From assembly GCF_014490485.1 (NCBI RefSeq), contig NZ_JACTVA010000021.1:1-64000 (forward strand): a stretch of 64,000 nucleotides of DNA, in the 5' to 3' direction. The translations under genes were made by a program, and so were the position numbers. Source of the DNA: Teichococcus aerophilus. GTDB taxonomy: Bacteria > Pseudomonadota > Alphaproteobacteria > Acetobacterales > Acetobacteraceae. The notes below the pieces were generated by a model. That model made no database searches. It saw only the letters and a program-made list of their open reading frames with translations, and had not been told where the DNA came from. Shown in pieces: positions 1 to 8,433 of this stretch. How positions within the stretch are numbered: position 1 is the stretch's first letter; each line of letters opens with the position of its first letter.

Positions 1-165
1 CGCAGCCAGCGCCGCCGCCTGGCCGCGCCGCGCCGCCACGCTGGCCATGCGCCAGCCTGCTTCCTCGCGCAGCACGGCACCGGGGGCGCCCGTCGCGACG
101 CCATGCCGGCCCGGCCGCAACAACCCGTCCAGCGGCGAGCGGGCAAGAAGAGCCAGGTCAGCCAT
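1..165 (-). CDS. soxG: Sarcosine oxidase gamma subunit SoxG (partial, 3' end outside window)
   Basis: This is the N-terminal 55 codons of the gamma subunit of heterotetrameric sarcosine oxidase, the small subunit that folds against the folate-handling half of alpha. The start MADLALLARSPLDGLL is typical of SoxG (an A-L-x-x-R-S-P-L-D pattern). Its ATG lies 8 bases inside the end of soxA (ATGGCTGA overlap), the usual sign of translational coupling. The gene runs off the left edge, so the C-terminal part and its stop cannot be judged. The call rests on this short motif and on the conserved soxB-D-A-G order. Confidence 0.8.
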   Translation of the reverse strand, partial: MADLALLARSPLDGLLRPGRHGVATGAPGAVLREEAGWRMASVAARRGQAAALAA

Positions 166-3145
166 GCAGGCGCACTCCTTCCGGATCGACGAAGACCGGC
201 GAGACGATCTCTACCTCGATATCGCCGCCGCGCACCGGGTCCCAGGCCCGCACCACCTCGCCCAGCCGTTGCGGTCCGTGCGCGATCAACCCCAGCCCGA
301 TCCAGTGCCCCAGCGTGGGGGAGAAGGCGACGGAAGTCATGTAGCCCTGGTCATGCGCGGCGGTCTTCTCCGCCGCCAGCGGCAGGAAATGCGCGCCCGC
401 CCGCAGCCGTGCCGCACGGTCCACCGGCCGGAAGCCCATCAGCACCGGCCGCGCCGGGTCCACCAGCCCCGGCCGCTGCGCCATCGCCCGGCCGAAGAAG
501 TCCTTCTTCTTGGACATCATGCGCCCGAGGCCGAGATCCCCCGCCGTGGTCTGGCCGTTCAGCTCGTTGCCGGCGGCATGTCCCTTCTCCACCCGCAACA
601 CGCCCAGCGCCTCGGTGCCATAGGGGATGATGCCGAAGGGTGCGCCCGCCTGCATCAGCCGCCGCGCCAACGCATCGCCATACCGCGCCGGCACCGCGAT
701 CTCGTAGGCACGCTCGCCGGAGAAGGAGAGCCGGAACAACCGACCCGGCACGCCGCCGCAGACCGTCAGCTCGGCGCAGGACATGTAGGGGAAGGCCGCG
801 TCCGAGACATCGAAGCCGGCATCGACGATCTTCTCCATCACCGCGCGGGACTGCGGCCCGGCCACCGCCAGCTGCGCCCATTGCTCGGTGACGGAGACGG
901 TCTGCACATCCAGCTCCGGCCACAGCCATTGCTGGCAGAACTCCAGATGCTGGGCCACCTTGGCGGCATTCACCGTCGTCGTCGTCATGACGAAGCGGTC
1001 CTCGGCCAGCCGGGCGGTGGTGCCGTCATCCATCACCATGCCGTCCTCGCGCAGCATCACCCCATAGCGGGCGCGGCCGACCGGCAGATTCTTCCAGCTA
1101 TTGATGTAGACGCGCTCCAGCAGCGTCGCCGCATCCGGCCCCTGGATGTCGATCTTGCCGAGGGTGGTGACATCGCAGATCCCCACCGCCTCGCGCACCG
1201 TGCGGGCCTCACGCGTCACCGTCTCCAGCCAGTCCGCCTCGCCCGCGCGGGGGAAGTACTGCGCCCGCAGCCAGTAACCGGTCTCGACGAAGACGGCGCC
1301 TTGCTCCTTCGCCCAGTCATGCGTCGGCGTCAGCCGGGTCGGCTTGAAGTCACGGCCGCGATGGTGCCCGGCCAGCGCCCCCAGCGCCACCGGCGTGAAG
1401 GGCGGGCGGAAGGTGGTGGTACCGGTGCGGGCGATGTCCTGGCCCGACAGCTCCGCCATCAGCGCCACGCCGTTGACGTTGGAGGTCTTGCCCTGGTCCG
1501 TCGCCATGCCCAGCGTGGTGTAGCGCTTCAGATGCTCGATGGAGCGGAAACCCTCGCGCTGCGCCAGGGCCACATCGGCATCGCCCACATCGTTCTGGTA
1601 GTCGACGAAGGCCTTGCCGCGACCACCGCGCACCCGCCACAGCGGCCGCACGGCCGTGCTCTCCTCCTCCGTCGCCGGCAGCGCCGGCAGGCTGGTCTGG
1701 AAGCCTGCATCCCCAGCCGCCTCGGCCCCCGCGCGGGCTCCCGCCGCCAGGCACTCGGCCAGCGAGAACGCGCCCGCCGCCGCGCCGGCCACGCCCATGC
1801 CGGGCGGCAGCCGCTCCGGCGGCAGGAAGGCGGCACGCGCCTCGTCCCATACCGGCTTGCCGCCGTGATGGGAGGTCAGGTGCACCGTCGGGCTCCAACC
1901 ACCGGACACTGCCAGCAGGTCGCAGTCCAGCGCATGCCGCCGCCCGGCCGCGTCCGTCACCTCGACGCCGCGCAGACCCAGCCTGCCCTGCACCCGCGTC
2001 ACCGCCCCGCCGGCGAACAGCGCCGCGCCCGCCGCTTCGGCCATGCGGCGCACCGCTTCCGATGGCTCGGCCCGCGCATCCACCAGCGCCACCACCGCCA
2101 CACCCGCGGCGTGCAGGTCGGCCACGGTTCCGGTGGCGTCGTCGTTGTTGGCGAAGACCACCGCCCGCCGCCCCGGCGCCACGCCATAACGGTTGATGTA
2201 GCTGCGCACCGCGCCCGCCAGCATCACCCCCGGCCGGTCATTATCGCCGAACACCAGCGGCCGCTCGATCGAGCCCGCCGCCAGCACCTGCCGCTTCGCC
2301 ACGATGCGCCACAGGCGCTGGCGCGGCTGGAACGGGTCCGGCACGGCCAGATGGTCCGCCACTCGCTCCACAGCGCCATAGGCGCCGTCGAACACCCCGA
2401 ACACGCTGGTGCGGGGCAGGATGCGGCAATCCGGCGTTGCTTCCAGCTCGGCCACCGCTTCGCGCACCCAGTCCAGCGCCGGGCGGCCGTCGATCATGCG
2501 CCGGTCGGACAGCAACCGTCCGCCAAGCAGCGCATCTTCCTCGCACAGCACCACCCGTGCGCCGGACCGTACCGCCGCCAGCGCCGCCATCAGCCCGGTG
2601 GGGCCGGCGCCGACCACCAGCACGTCGCAATGCGTGGTGCATTTCTCGTAATGGTCGGGATCGTGCACGCCCGCCGCCCGGCCCAGCCCGGCGGCGCGGC
2701 GGATCAGCGGCTCGTACACCTTTTCCCAGAACGCTGCCGGCCACATGAAGGTCTTGTAGTAGAAGCCCGCCGCCAGGATCGGCGCGAAGAGCTGATTCAC
2801 CCCCATCAGGTCGAAGCCCAGCGACGGCCAGCGGTTCTGGCTGACCGCTGCCATGCCCTCGAACAGCTCCGCCATGGTGGCGCGCGTATTCGGCTCCCGC
2901 CGTGCACCGCCGCGCAGTTCCACCAGCGCGTTCGGCTCCTCGGGCCCGGCGGAGAGGATGCCGCGCGGCCGGTGATACTTGAACGACCGCCCGACCAGCC
3001 GCACTCCGTTGGCCAGCAGCGCCGAGGCCAGCGTATCGCCGCGATAGCCGGTGTAGCCGCGGCCATCGAAGGTGAAGTGCAGCAGAGCGCCGCGATCCAC
3101 CGACCCGCCCGTGCCCAGGCGGAACAACTGGTTCGCGCCCATCAC
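158..3145 (-). CDS. soxA: Sarcosine oxidase alpha subunit SoxA
   Basis: A 995-residue alpha subunit, the normal length for the family. It carries the NAD+ site and passes the methyl carbon of sarcosine to tetrahydrofolate after oxidation by SoxB. Residues about 15-70 have the SoxA N-terminal signature (GYRGDTLASALLANGVRLVGRSFKYHRP region). A dinucleotide-binding VVGAGPTGLMAALAA lies near residue 175. The last 400 residues resemble the T-protein aminomethyltransferase of glycine cleavage (GTEALGVLRVEKGHAAGNELNGQTT region). The start overlaps the end of soxD by 4 bases (ATGA). The operon suggests growth on sarcosine, glycine betaine or creatine breakdown products. Confidence 0.95.
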   Translation of the reverse strand: MMGANQLFRLGTGGSVDRGALLHFTFDGRGYTGYRGDTLASALLANGVRLVGRSFKYHRPRGILSAGPEEPNALVELRGGARREPNTRATMAELFEGMAAVSQNRWPSLGFDLMGVNQLFAPILAAGFYYKTFMWPAAFWEKVYEPLIRRAAGLGRAAGVHDPDHYEKCTTHCDVLVVGAGPTGLMAALAAVRSGARVVLCEEDALLGGRLLSDRRMIDGRPALDWVREAVAELEATPDCRILPRTSVFGVFDGAYGAVERVADHLAVPDPFQPRQRLWRIVAKRQVLAAGSIERPLVFGDNDRPGVMLAGAVRSYINRYGVAPGRRAVVFANNDDATGTVADLHAAGVAVVALVDARAEPSEAVRRMAEAAGAALFAGGAVTRVQGRLGLRGVEVTDAAGRRHALDCDLLAVSGGWSPTVHLTSHHGGKPVWDEARAAFLPPERLPPGMGVAGAAAGAFSLAECLAAGARAGAEAAGDAGFQTSLPALPATEEESTAVRPLWRVRGGRGKAFVDYQNDVGDADVALAQREGFRSIEHLKRYTTLGMATDQGKTSNVNGVALMAELSGQDIARTGTTTFRPPFTPVALGALAGHHRGRDFKPTRLTPTHDWAKEQGAVFVETGYWLRAQYFPRAGEADWLETVTREARTVREAVGICDVTTLGKIDIQGPDAATLLERVYINSWKNLPVGRARYGVMLREDGMVMDDGTTARLAEDRFVMTTTTVNAAKVAQHLEFCQQWLWPELDVQTVSVTEQWAQLAVAGPQSRAVMEKIVDAGFDVSDAAFPYMSCAELTVCGGVPGRLFRLSFSGERAYEIAVPARYGDALARRLMQAGAPFGIIPYGTEALGVLRVEKGHAAGNELNGQTTAGDLGLGRMMSKKKDFFGRAMAQRPGLVDPARPVLMGFRPVDRAARLRAGAHFLPLAAEKTAAHDQGYMTSVAFSPTLGHWIGLGLIAHGPQRLGEVVRAWDPVRGGDIEVEIVSPVFVDPEGVRLHG

Positions 3146-3423
3146 GCCACGTCCCCGCCGCCGGCCAGCGCGACATCGCGCGCCGGCGTCACGGAAAAGA
3201 TCTCATGTGTCCTCGTGTCGCGCTCCATCACCAGCCAGGCATGGCAGCCGGCGGCGTGGTACCACAGCTCCCGCTGCCGTCCGGCCGGGTTATCGCGCAG
3301 ATAGACGTAATCGGCCCAGGCCTCCGGCGCCGCATCCGCCGCCGGCCGCCGCAACGTGGCATCGCCGTGATAGGCGAATTCCTCGGCGCCGCGCACGCCG
3401 CAATGAGGACAGTTGATCCGCAT
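3142..3423 (-). CDS. soxD: Sarcosine oxidase delta subunit SoxD
   Basis: A 93-residue protein starting MRINCPHCGVRG. The CPHCG pair with the later H-x-x-G-C-H cluster (residues about 56-61) matches the single zinc site of the delta subunit, which packs on the alpha subunit. It lies between soxB (12-base gap) and soxA (4-base ATGA overlap), as expected for this operon. Nothing unusual is seen. Confidence 0.93.
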   Translation of the reverse strand: MRINCPHCGVRGAEEFAYHGDATLRRPAADAAPEAWADYVYLRDNPAGRQRELWYHAAGCHAWLVMERDTRTHEIFSVTPARDVALAGGGDVA

Positions 3424-3435
3424 CGGCTCAGCTCC

Positions 3436-4695
3436 TCAATGCAGGTTCGGCTGCGCGCCGACACCCTTCTCGTCGATGACATGCCCGCTGGCGAACCGAT
3501 CGAGCCTTAACGCCCGCGCCACCTCATGCGGCTCGTCCCGCGCCAGCAGATGCGCGAAGCACCAGCCGGAGGCCGGCGTCGCCTTGAAGCCGCCGTAGCA
3601 CCAGCCGGCATTGAGATAGAGGCCCTCCACCGGCGTGCGGTCGATGATGGGCGAGCCGTCCATCGACATGTCCATCACGCCGCCCCATTGCCGCAGCAGC
3701 CGCAGCCGGCCCAGGCCCGGCATCAGCGCCATGCCGCCTTCGGCCACATCCTCCACCACCGGCAGGTTGCCGCGCTGAGCGTAGGAATTGTAGCCGTCGA
3801 TATCGCCGCCAAACACCAACCCGCCTTTATCCGACTGGCTGACATAGAAATGCCCGGCACCGAAGGTGACGACGCCATCGACCAGCGGCTTGATCCCTTC
3901 CGAGACAAAGGCCTGCAGCACATGGCTCTCGATCGGCAGCCGCAACCCCGCCATGGCGGCGACGCGGGAGGAATTGCCGGCGCAGGCCAGCCCGATCTTC
4001 TTCGCTCGGATGAAGCCGCGCCCCGTCTCCACGCCGACAGCCCGCCCGGCCTCGACGCGAATGCCGGTGACCTCGCAATTCTGGATCATGTCGACGCCGC
4101 GCCGGTCCGCGGCGCGGGCATAGCCCCAGGCCACCGCGTCATGCCGCACCGTGCCGCCGCGCGGCTGCAGCAGCCCGCCCTGGATGGGGAAGCGGGCATT
4201 GTCGTAGTCGAAATGCGGGTACATGCGCCGCACCGCCGCCTGGTCCAGCAACTCGGCATCCACGCCGTGCAGCCGCATGGCATTGCCGCGCCGCGCATAG
4301 GCGTCGCGCTGGCCATCCGAATGGAACAGGTTCAGCACGCCGCGCTGGCTGACCATGGCGTTGTAGTTGATGTCCTGCTCCAACCCCTCCCACAGCTTCA
4401 ACGAATGCTCATAGAAGGGGATGTTGCCCGGCAGCAGGTAGTTGGAACGGACGATGGTGGTGTTGCGGCCGACATTGCCGCTGCCCAGGTAGCCCTTCTC
4501 CACCACCGCCACGTTGGTGATGCCGTGCTGGCTGGCCAGGTACCACGCCGTCGCTAGCCCATGCCCACCACCGCCGACGATGACCACGTCGTACTCGGCC
4601 TTCGGCTCCGGCTCCCGCCACACCGGCTTCCAGCCCTGCTGGCCCCGCAGCGCCTGTGCCAGCACGGACACGATGGAATAGCGATCAGCCCACAT
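3436..4695 (-). CDS. soxB: Sarcosine oxidase beta subunit SoxB
   Basis: A 419-residue flavoprotein subunit that oxidises sarcosine and holds FAD and the covalent FMN at the alpha-beta interface. The FAD-binding VVIVGGGGHGLATAWYLA is near residues 36-53, and the C-terminal GWCYGGFKATPASGWCFAHL block is the conserved end of the DAO-type fold in SoxB. It is the first gene of the operon. The 102-base gap to the divergent LysR gene contains a palindrome likely to control both directions. Confidence 0.95.
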   Translation of the reverse strand: MWADRYSIVSVLAQALRGQQGWKPVWREPEPKAEYDVVIVGGGGHGLATAWYLASQHGITNVAVVEKGYLGSGNVGRNTTIVRSNYLLPGNIPFYEHSLKLWEGLEQDINYNAMVSQRGVLNLFHSDGQRDAYARRGNAMRLHGVDAELLDQAAVRRMYPHFDYDNARFPIQGGLLQPRGGTVRHDAVAWGYARAADRRGVDMIQNCEVTGIRVEAGRAVGVETGRGFIRAKKIGLACAGNSSRVAAMAGLRLPIESHVLQAFVSEGIKPLVDGVVTFGAGHFYVSQSDKGGLVFGGDIDGYNSYAQRGNLPVVEDVAEGGMALMPGLGRLRLLRQWGGVMDMSMDGSPIIDRTPVEGLYLNAGWCYGGFKATPASGWCFAHLLARDEPHEVARALRLDRFASGHVIDEKGVGAQPNLH

Positions 4696-4767
4696 CCCGA
4701 GACCCCACCTGCCCTGGCGTCCTCACCAGGTCCGGCTCAGCCTAGGCAGCGCGCCGGCCAAGGCCCA

Positions 4768-4784
4768 TATAGGATTTTCCTATA
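4768..4784. promoter_or_regulatory. Palindromic LysR-type operator between soxB and lysR
   Basis: The 17-mer TATAGGATTTTCCTATA is a perfect 7-bp inverted repeat around a 3-base TTT centre. It is an AT-rich island in GC-rich DNA, midway between the divergent soxB and LysR starts. LysR-type regulators usually bind such dyads (T-N11-A class) next to their own gene. It ends 13 bases before the LysR start codon, so occupancy would be expected to repress lysR and activate soxB. Binding is inferred. Confidence 0.65.
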
Positions 4785-4797
4785 CTCCGGCCGTCCC

Positions 4798-5730
4798 ATG
4801 TCCGACCTCGCCGCCCTGCCCTTCGACCTGCGCGCCCTGGAAGTGTTCCTGGCCATCAGCGAGGCCGGCAGCATGGTCGCCGCCGCCCGCCGCCTCGGCA
4901 TCACCCAGCCCTCCGTCTCCCAGACCGTCACGGAGATGGAAGCGCGCATCGGCGTGAAGCTGTTCGACCGGCAGATCCGCCCCATCGGCCTGACCGCGGC
5001 CGGCGCCCTGCTGCGCCAGCGCGCCAGCATGCTGCTGGCCGAAGCCCGGCAGATCGGCCCCATGCTGCGCCGGGTCGGCGAAGGCCGTCTGCCCTTCCTG
5101 CGCGTCGGCCTGGTCGACTCGCTCAGCCGCGCCCTTACCCCCACCCTCGCCGGCTTCCTGGCCGAAGTCGCTGAGCAATCCTCCCTGCTCTCCGGCCTCA
5201 CCGCCAACCACACCGCCGGCCTCATCACCCGCCAGCTCGACCTCTTCCTCGGTGCCGAGGAGGTCGAAGACGCCGAAGGGCTGGAACGCCACTTGCTGCT
5301 GCAGGAAGCCTACATCCTGCTCGCTCCCGCCACCCTGCCGCCCCCCACCAGCGTGGAAGACCTCGCCACCCTCGCCGCCCGCCTGCCCCTGGTCCGCTTC
5401 AGCGCCCGCTCCCGCACCGGGCTGGAAATCGAACGCCACCTCCGCCGCCTGCGGCTGGACATCCCCCGTCACCAGGAATTTGACACTCCCCTCGGCGTCG
5501 CCGCCGCCGTCGCCGCCGGGCTCGGCTGGGCCATCACCACCCCCCTCTGCATGGCCGAAGCCGCCCTGCCGGAGGATGGCACCACCCACTGCCACCCCCT
5601 CCCCGGCCCCACCCTCAGCCGCAAGCTGGTCCTCATCGCCCGGCAACGGGAGATGGGAGACCTGCCGCGCCGGCTGGCGGGGCTTTGCCGGGACGCGCTG
5701 GGGGGTGTGGGGGAGGCAGGAGACAGGTGA
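4798..5730 (+). CDS. LysR-family transcriptional regulator, divergent from sox operon
   Basis: A 310-residue LysR-type regulator. The winged helix-turn-helix covers residues about 9-67 (FLAISEAGSMVAAARRLGIT then QPSVSQTVTEMEARIGVKLF), followed by an effector-binding domain with a periplasmic-binding-protein fold to the C-terminus. The ATG at 4798 gives a standard LysR length. An upstream in-frame ATG at 4561 would run through soxB in antisense and is rejected. Divergent placement and the palindrome at 4768-4784 make it the likely regulator of the sarcosine oxidase genes. The inducer is unknown. Confidence 0.9.
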   Translation: MSDLAALPFDLRALEVFLAISEAGSMVAAARRLGITQPSVSQTVTEMEARIGVKLFDRQIRPIGLTAAGALLRQRASMLLAEARQIGPMLRRVGEGRLPFLRVGLVDSLSRALTPTLAGFLAEVAEQSSLLSGLTANHTAGLITRQLDLFLGAEEVEDAEGLERHLLLQEAYILLAPATLPPPTSVEDLATLAARLPLVRFSARSRTGLEIERHLRRLRLDIPRHQEFDTPLGVAAAVAAGLGWAITTPLCMAEAALPEDGTTHCHPLPGPTLSRKLVLIARQREMGDLPRRLAGLCRDALGGVGEAGDR

Positions 5731-5992
5731 AGGCTGGGGAAGGAATTCCCCATCAAACCTACAGGTTTGATCCTTCTTTTCTTTTTTCGAGTTTTTCGGG
5801 CGTGGCTGCTGGAGGGCGCAGTCTTGGGAGACGGCTGGGTGCGCCGGAGGTCCTGGACCTCCGGCGACTGACGGCTCAGCCCGCGTGACCCATTATTAAA
5901 ATCATCAGGCAGCGCGCGCCCTCAGTCCTGAAGCGCTTCGCAAAACTCGCGGAAGAAAGATGGGGTCCGGGGAATTCCTTCCCCGGCCTTTC
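5730..5992. repeat. Dispersed hairpin-ended element, copy A (convergent spacer)
   Basis: A 263-base element filling the gap between the ends of lysR (+) and repA (-). Its left end (5730-5751) and right end (5955-5992) are inverted repeats built around GGGGAA..GAATTCCCC hairpins, each followed by a T-rich run on its outgoing strand. The middle has a perfect 12-bp dyad (5842-5853 with 5855-5866, CGCCGGAGGTCC). The interior matches copy B at 41224-41480 in opposite orientation over most of its length. The TGA of lysR touches the left end. No coding capacity is seen. Confidence 0.8.
5752..5787 (+). terminator. Intrinsic terminator after lysR, inside repeat copy A
   Basis: ATCAAACCT-AC-AGGTTTGAT (5752-5771) is a perfect 9-bp stem followed by CCTTCTTTTCTTTTTT, a rho-independent terminator for lysR. 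The hairpin is absent at this place in copies B and C of the repeat, so it is a local insertion. Confidence 0.75.
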
Positions 5993-6009
5993 TTGTCACC
6001 ATCCCGACC

Positions 6010-6978
6010 TTAAGCGGCCGGCAGCAGCGAAGGCTCGGTCTCCGGCAGTTCCAGATCGTCTTCTTCCAGCACTGGCATGGTTTCGAGCGGCGCCAGGGTG
6101 GTGACGTTGCTGGTGGGGTAGAAGGCGACCATCCAGGCCTTCAGGGGCGTCTGGCCGGCCGGCTTAGGGAAACCTTTGTCGAGCGAGCGGCGCAGGCGCG
6201 GGTCGATCAGCGCGATGCCGAAATCCGGCAGGCTGCGCTTGTGGGTGGAGTAGGCGGCGAGTTCCGCCTTGAATCGGCGCAGGTCCTGCGTGGTGCCGAC
6301 GCGGTTGCGCAGCTTGGACAGGTTCATGCGGAAGCCGCCGGGCGGGCCGCTGCGGGCGATCTCGTACAGGCGCTTGGCGACCGGCGGCAGCTCGAAATAT
6401 TTCGGGCTGTAGGTCAGGAAGTGCTTGTCCAGCACCATGGCGCGAAACAGCCAGGCACAGAGCGTCAGCTCGACGGCGCGCATCTGCTTCTGGCCGTCTT
6501 TGCCGCGGCGGTAGAGGATCTTGTATTCGTCCAGCCAGCCGAAGCCACGATCCTCGCCTTCGCCACCCGTCTCGATATTGGTGCGAATGAAGGTCGATTT
6601 CAGCCGGGCGAGGGATTCTTCCAGCCGCTCGTAGGCGGAGCCGCCGGGGGTGGTGCCGGTGGTGATGAAGAAGTCATGCGCGGTGAAGGTGATGCGCGGC
6701 TGTGGGCGCTCACCACGGTTCAGCTTGTCGGCGATCAGGGATGCCGAATAGACCAGCAATTCCTTGTCCCAGATCGAGGCGACGCCGTGCTTGGTGCCGA
6801 CCACTTCGATCCAGGCCTTGCCGTCGTCGTAGCGCGGCAGCTCCGTCTCCTTCTCCCGGCGGAGGGAGAAGAAGTTGTACCGCATGGTGTTACGGTCGCC
6901 CTTGACCTTGCCCACCAGGGGGCTGTCGGTCGGGCCGAACTCGAAGGTCTGCTGCTGATCGTCCATCGATTCGCGCAT
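6010..6978 (-). CDS. repA: Plasmid replication initiator RepA (RPA family)
   Basis: A 322-residue replication initiator of the RPA/RepA type found on alphaproteobacterial plasmids. Recognisable blocks are DSPLVGKVKGDRNTMRYNFF (about residues 17-36), WIEVVGTKHGVASIWDKELLVYSAS, ITFTAHDFFITTGT and SPKYFELPPVAKRLYEIARS, the winged-helix halves that bind iterons and melt the origin. I chose ATG 6978; ATG 6966, four codons later and better spaced from AGGA, is the alternative. The open frame continues upstream to 7260 but runs through the iterons and is not coding. It is transcribed away from the origin, with no parA/parB next to it. Confidence 0.88.
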   Translation of the reverse strand: MRESMDDQQQTFEFGPTDSPLVGKVKGDRNTMRYNFFSLRREKETELPRYDDGKAWIEVVGTKHGVASIWDKELLVYSASLIADKLNRGERPQPRITFTAHDFFITTGTTPGGSAYERLEESLARLKSTFIRTNIETGGEGEDRGFGWLDEYKILYRRGKDGQKQMRAVELTLCAWLFRAMVLDKHFLTYSPKYFELPPVAKRLYEIARSGPPGGFRMNLSKLRNRVGTTQDLRRFKAELAAYSTHKRSLPDFGIALIDPRLRRSLDKGFPKPAGQTPLKAWMVAFYPTSNVTTLAPLETMPVLEEDDLELPETEPSLLPAA

Positions 6979-7054
6979 CCTGTCTTCACGCGGCTGCCTG
7001 CTGCGGGACGGTTTTGGCGAAGCCGGCAGCCGGATACCAGCGTGACGGACAGGT

Positions 7055-7319
7055 TGTCGGCGTGGCGACGAGTTTTTATGGCTTTGGACTCGTCGTGACG
7101 CCGACATAACTTCGTCGCGACGCCGACAGCCCCAGTGTGGCGCAGGAGAATCGGCGAACCGCCAAGTTATCCACAGGCGCTGGCTCGTCGTGACGCCGAC
7201 ACCCTGCCAGGCCGTCGTCGCCACGCCGACAGAGACTCGATGTTTGGCCGACGCAGACACGGCGCCACGGCGACGCGATCTCGTCGCCCCGCCGACGCAG
7301 ACTCGTCGCGAGGCCGACG
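7055..7319 (+). repeat. Iteron array of the replication origin (oriV)
   Basis: At least eight copies of an 18-mer, consensus CTCGTCGTGACGCCGACA, lie upstream of repA. Plus-strand copies start at 7089, 7111, 7184, 7214, 7236, 7258 (degenerate), 7280 and 7302; one inverted copy is at 7055-7072. Copies at 7089/7111 and 7214/7236/7258/7280/7302 are exactly 22 bases apart, two helical turns, as in initiator-binding arrays. The copies at 7089 and 7184 are identical. Together with the DnaA box and the AT-rich octamers this is a full iteron-type origin. Confidence 0.88.
7167..7175 (+). promoter_or_regulatory. DnaA box within oriV
   Basis: TTATCCACA is a perfect match to the strong consensus DnaA box. 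It lies between the two iteron groups, where host DnaA would cooperate with RepA. Confidence 0.8.
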
Positions 7320-7368
7320 GGAAAAGGGGTTATCGCGCTGAAATCAAACGGGAATTCAGGCACTATAA

Positions 7369-7400
7369 CTCTGTGACTCTATGACCTTGTGATTCTTTGA
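7369..7400 (+). repeat. Tandem octamers in AT-rich DNA, likely DNA-unwinding element
   Basis: Four tandem octamers, CTCTGTGA, CTCTATGA, CCTTGTGA and TTCTTTGA, lie 50 bases past the last iteron in the most AT-rich part of this region (about 7340-7420). Repeated AT-rich short units beside iterons are typical of the duplex-unwinding element. The role is inferred. Confidence 0.65.
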
Positions 7401-7420
7401 CTCAGATTCAAAAGGCCAAG

Positions 7421-7867
7421 GGACGTTACGAGAGACCGGTCCCGCAAGCCCCATCCAGGGACGCCCTTGGCGCGGAAACGCCCTGAAAAGCCATGTCGGC
7501 AAAAAGACGAGCCGAGTCAGCGGGATATCGGGCGATTTTATCAACGTATGGTTGATAGACATGGGCTGCGCGAGGGAAAGATTTCGCGTTTGGCAGCTTC
7601 GCCCCCAGACTCGTCTTTACGGCGACACCCTTGGCTGAAGAGCCCTCCTCGATACCGCTCATGGACAGGGATTTCTCAAGTCGATACAGCCTCGTAGAGG
7701 CATTGAGAGAAACATGCTGGAGGCCCCGCTTAGGCTTAGCCAGACGAGCCACCGCAAAATACCATGGGAAATTAGCGGTTCTGAAACCCTCGTTTTCTAT
7801 GATCCAGCTGTCGGCCTGAAAGGCTGAAGGTTCCGCTTCCGCGGCCAGATCCATACGGGAGAATCCC
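7421..7867. other. Origin-flanking stretch without a confident gene
   Basis: About 450 bases of lower GC than the neighbours. A minus-strand frame (7426-7854, 142 codons from an internal ATG) and a short plus-strand frame exist, but neither shows a recognisable domain, convincing ribosome-binding site or alphaproteobacterial codon bias. It may be a decayed gene or origin-associated spacer. Confidence 0.4.
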
Positions 7868-8134
7868 ATGACCCCTGCGCGCCTCCTCGGCCCACTCACC
7901 ATGCTGGCCGGCGTCCTGTTCTACGGCTCCTCCTACAGCATCGAGGGTCAGGTCGACCCCTTCGCCATCCAGGCCGCGCTCGCCCTGTTCGCCGCCGGGG
8001 CCATCCTGGCGTTGGCGGCCCGGCATGAGCTTGTCATGTCCTGGCTGCGTAGCGTCCTCCCGCAGAAGGAGGGCGATTTCTCCACCGCCCCCCCTGCCCG
8101 CCGGGTCACAATCCGCATACGTTGCCACCGCTGA
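7868..8134 (+). CDS. Small two-helix membrane protein, unknown function
   Basis: An 88-residue protein preceded by GGGAGAATCCC before the ATG. Two hydrophobic segments, residues about 8-24 (GPLTMLAGVLFYGSSYS) and 32-52 (AIQAALALFAAGAILALAARH), predict an inner-membrane hairpin with a basic C-terminal tail. No family is recognised. It lies 74 bases upstream of the DUF4170 gene on the same strand. The sequence looks coding, but with so short a gene this is a moderate call. Confidence 0.5.
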   Translation: MTPARLLGPLTMLAGVLFYGSSYSIEGQVDPFAIQAALALFAAGAILALAARHELVMSWLRSVLPQKEGDFSTAPPARRVTIRIRCHR

Positions 8135-8208
8135 GAAAACCCCAGCAGCAAGACCCATCGGCATGACCGCGCCAGCCCCTTGGCCCGCCTTGCAGGAAGA
8201 GGACGACA

Positions 8209-8433
8209 ATGAGCAATTCCACGAACAACCGCGAGATCTGGGTGGTCTGGGGAGGCATCTTCCGCGACACCAGCTTCCAGGAGCTCGAGGCAGGGACAGA
8301 GGAATTGCTCGGTCCGTTCCATTCCGCCGAAGCCGCCGAGAAGGCGTGGCTGGAGCGGATGCGCCGCATGGTGGACATCGCCTCCCACCGCCTGTTCGTC
8401 ATGAAGGCGACGTCCGAGAGCAAGGCCGGCTGA
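8209..8433 (+). CDS. DUF4170-type small protein
   Basis: A 74-residue protein with the pattern of DUF4170: I-W-V-V-W-G-G-x-F-x-D-T-S-F near the start, then GTEELLGPF and a WLERMRRMVDIASHRLFV core. The AGGAAGAGG upstream is a good ribosome-binding site. The family is common and uncharacterised in alphaproteobacteria, so no function is proposed. Confidence 0.72.
   Translation: MSNSTNNREIWVVWGGIFRDTSFQELEAGTEELLGPFHSAEAAEKAWLERMRRMVDIASHRLFVMKATSESKAG

Noticed and set aside
47-3304. A 1085-codon plus-strand frame opposite soxA
   Set aside because: It is the antisense shadow of a certain gene in GC-rich DNA; rich in Arg/His/Pro/Gln with no domain.
6979-7260. N-terminal extension of RepA through the iterons
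   Set aside because: The extension is made of translated iterons (V-G-V-x-T-T-S repeats) and the conserved protein starts at 6978/6966.
7055-7319. CRISPR array
   Set aside because: Repeats are 18-mers phased at 22 bp with only 4-base gaps and one inverted copy, which fits iterons; there are no spacers and no cas genes.
7426-7854. A possible minus-strand gene of 142 codons after oriV
   Set aside because: No ribosome-binding site, domain or good codon bias; left as an unexplained stretch.
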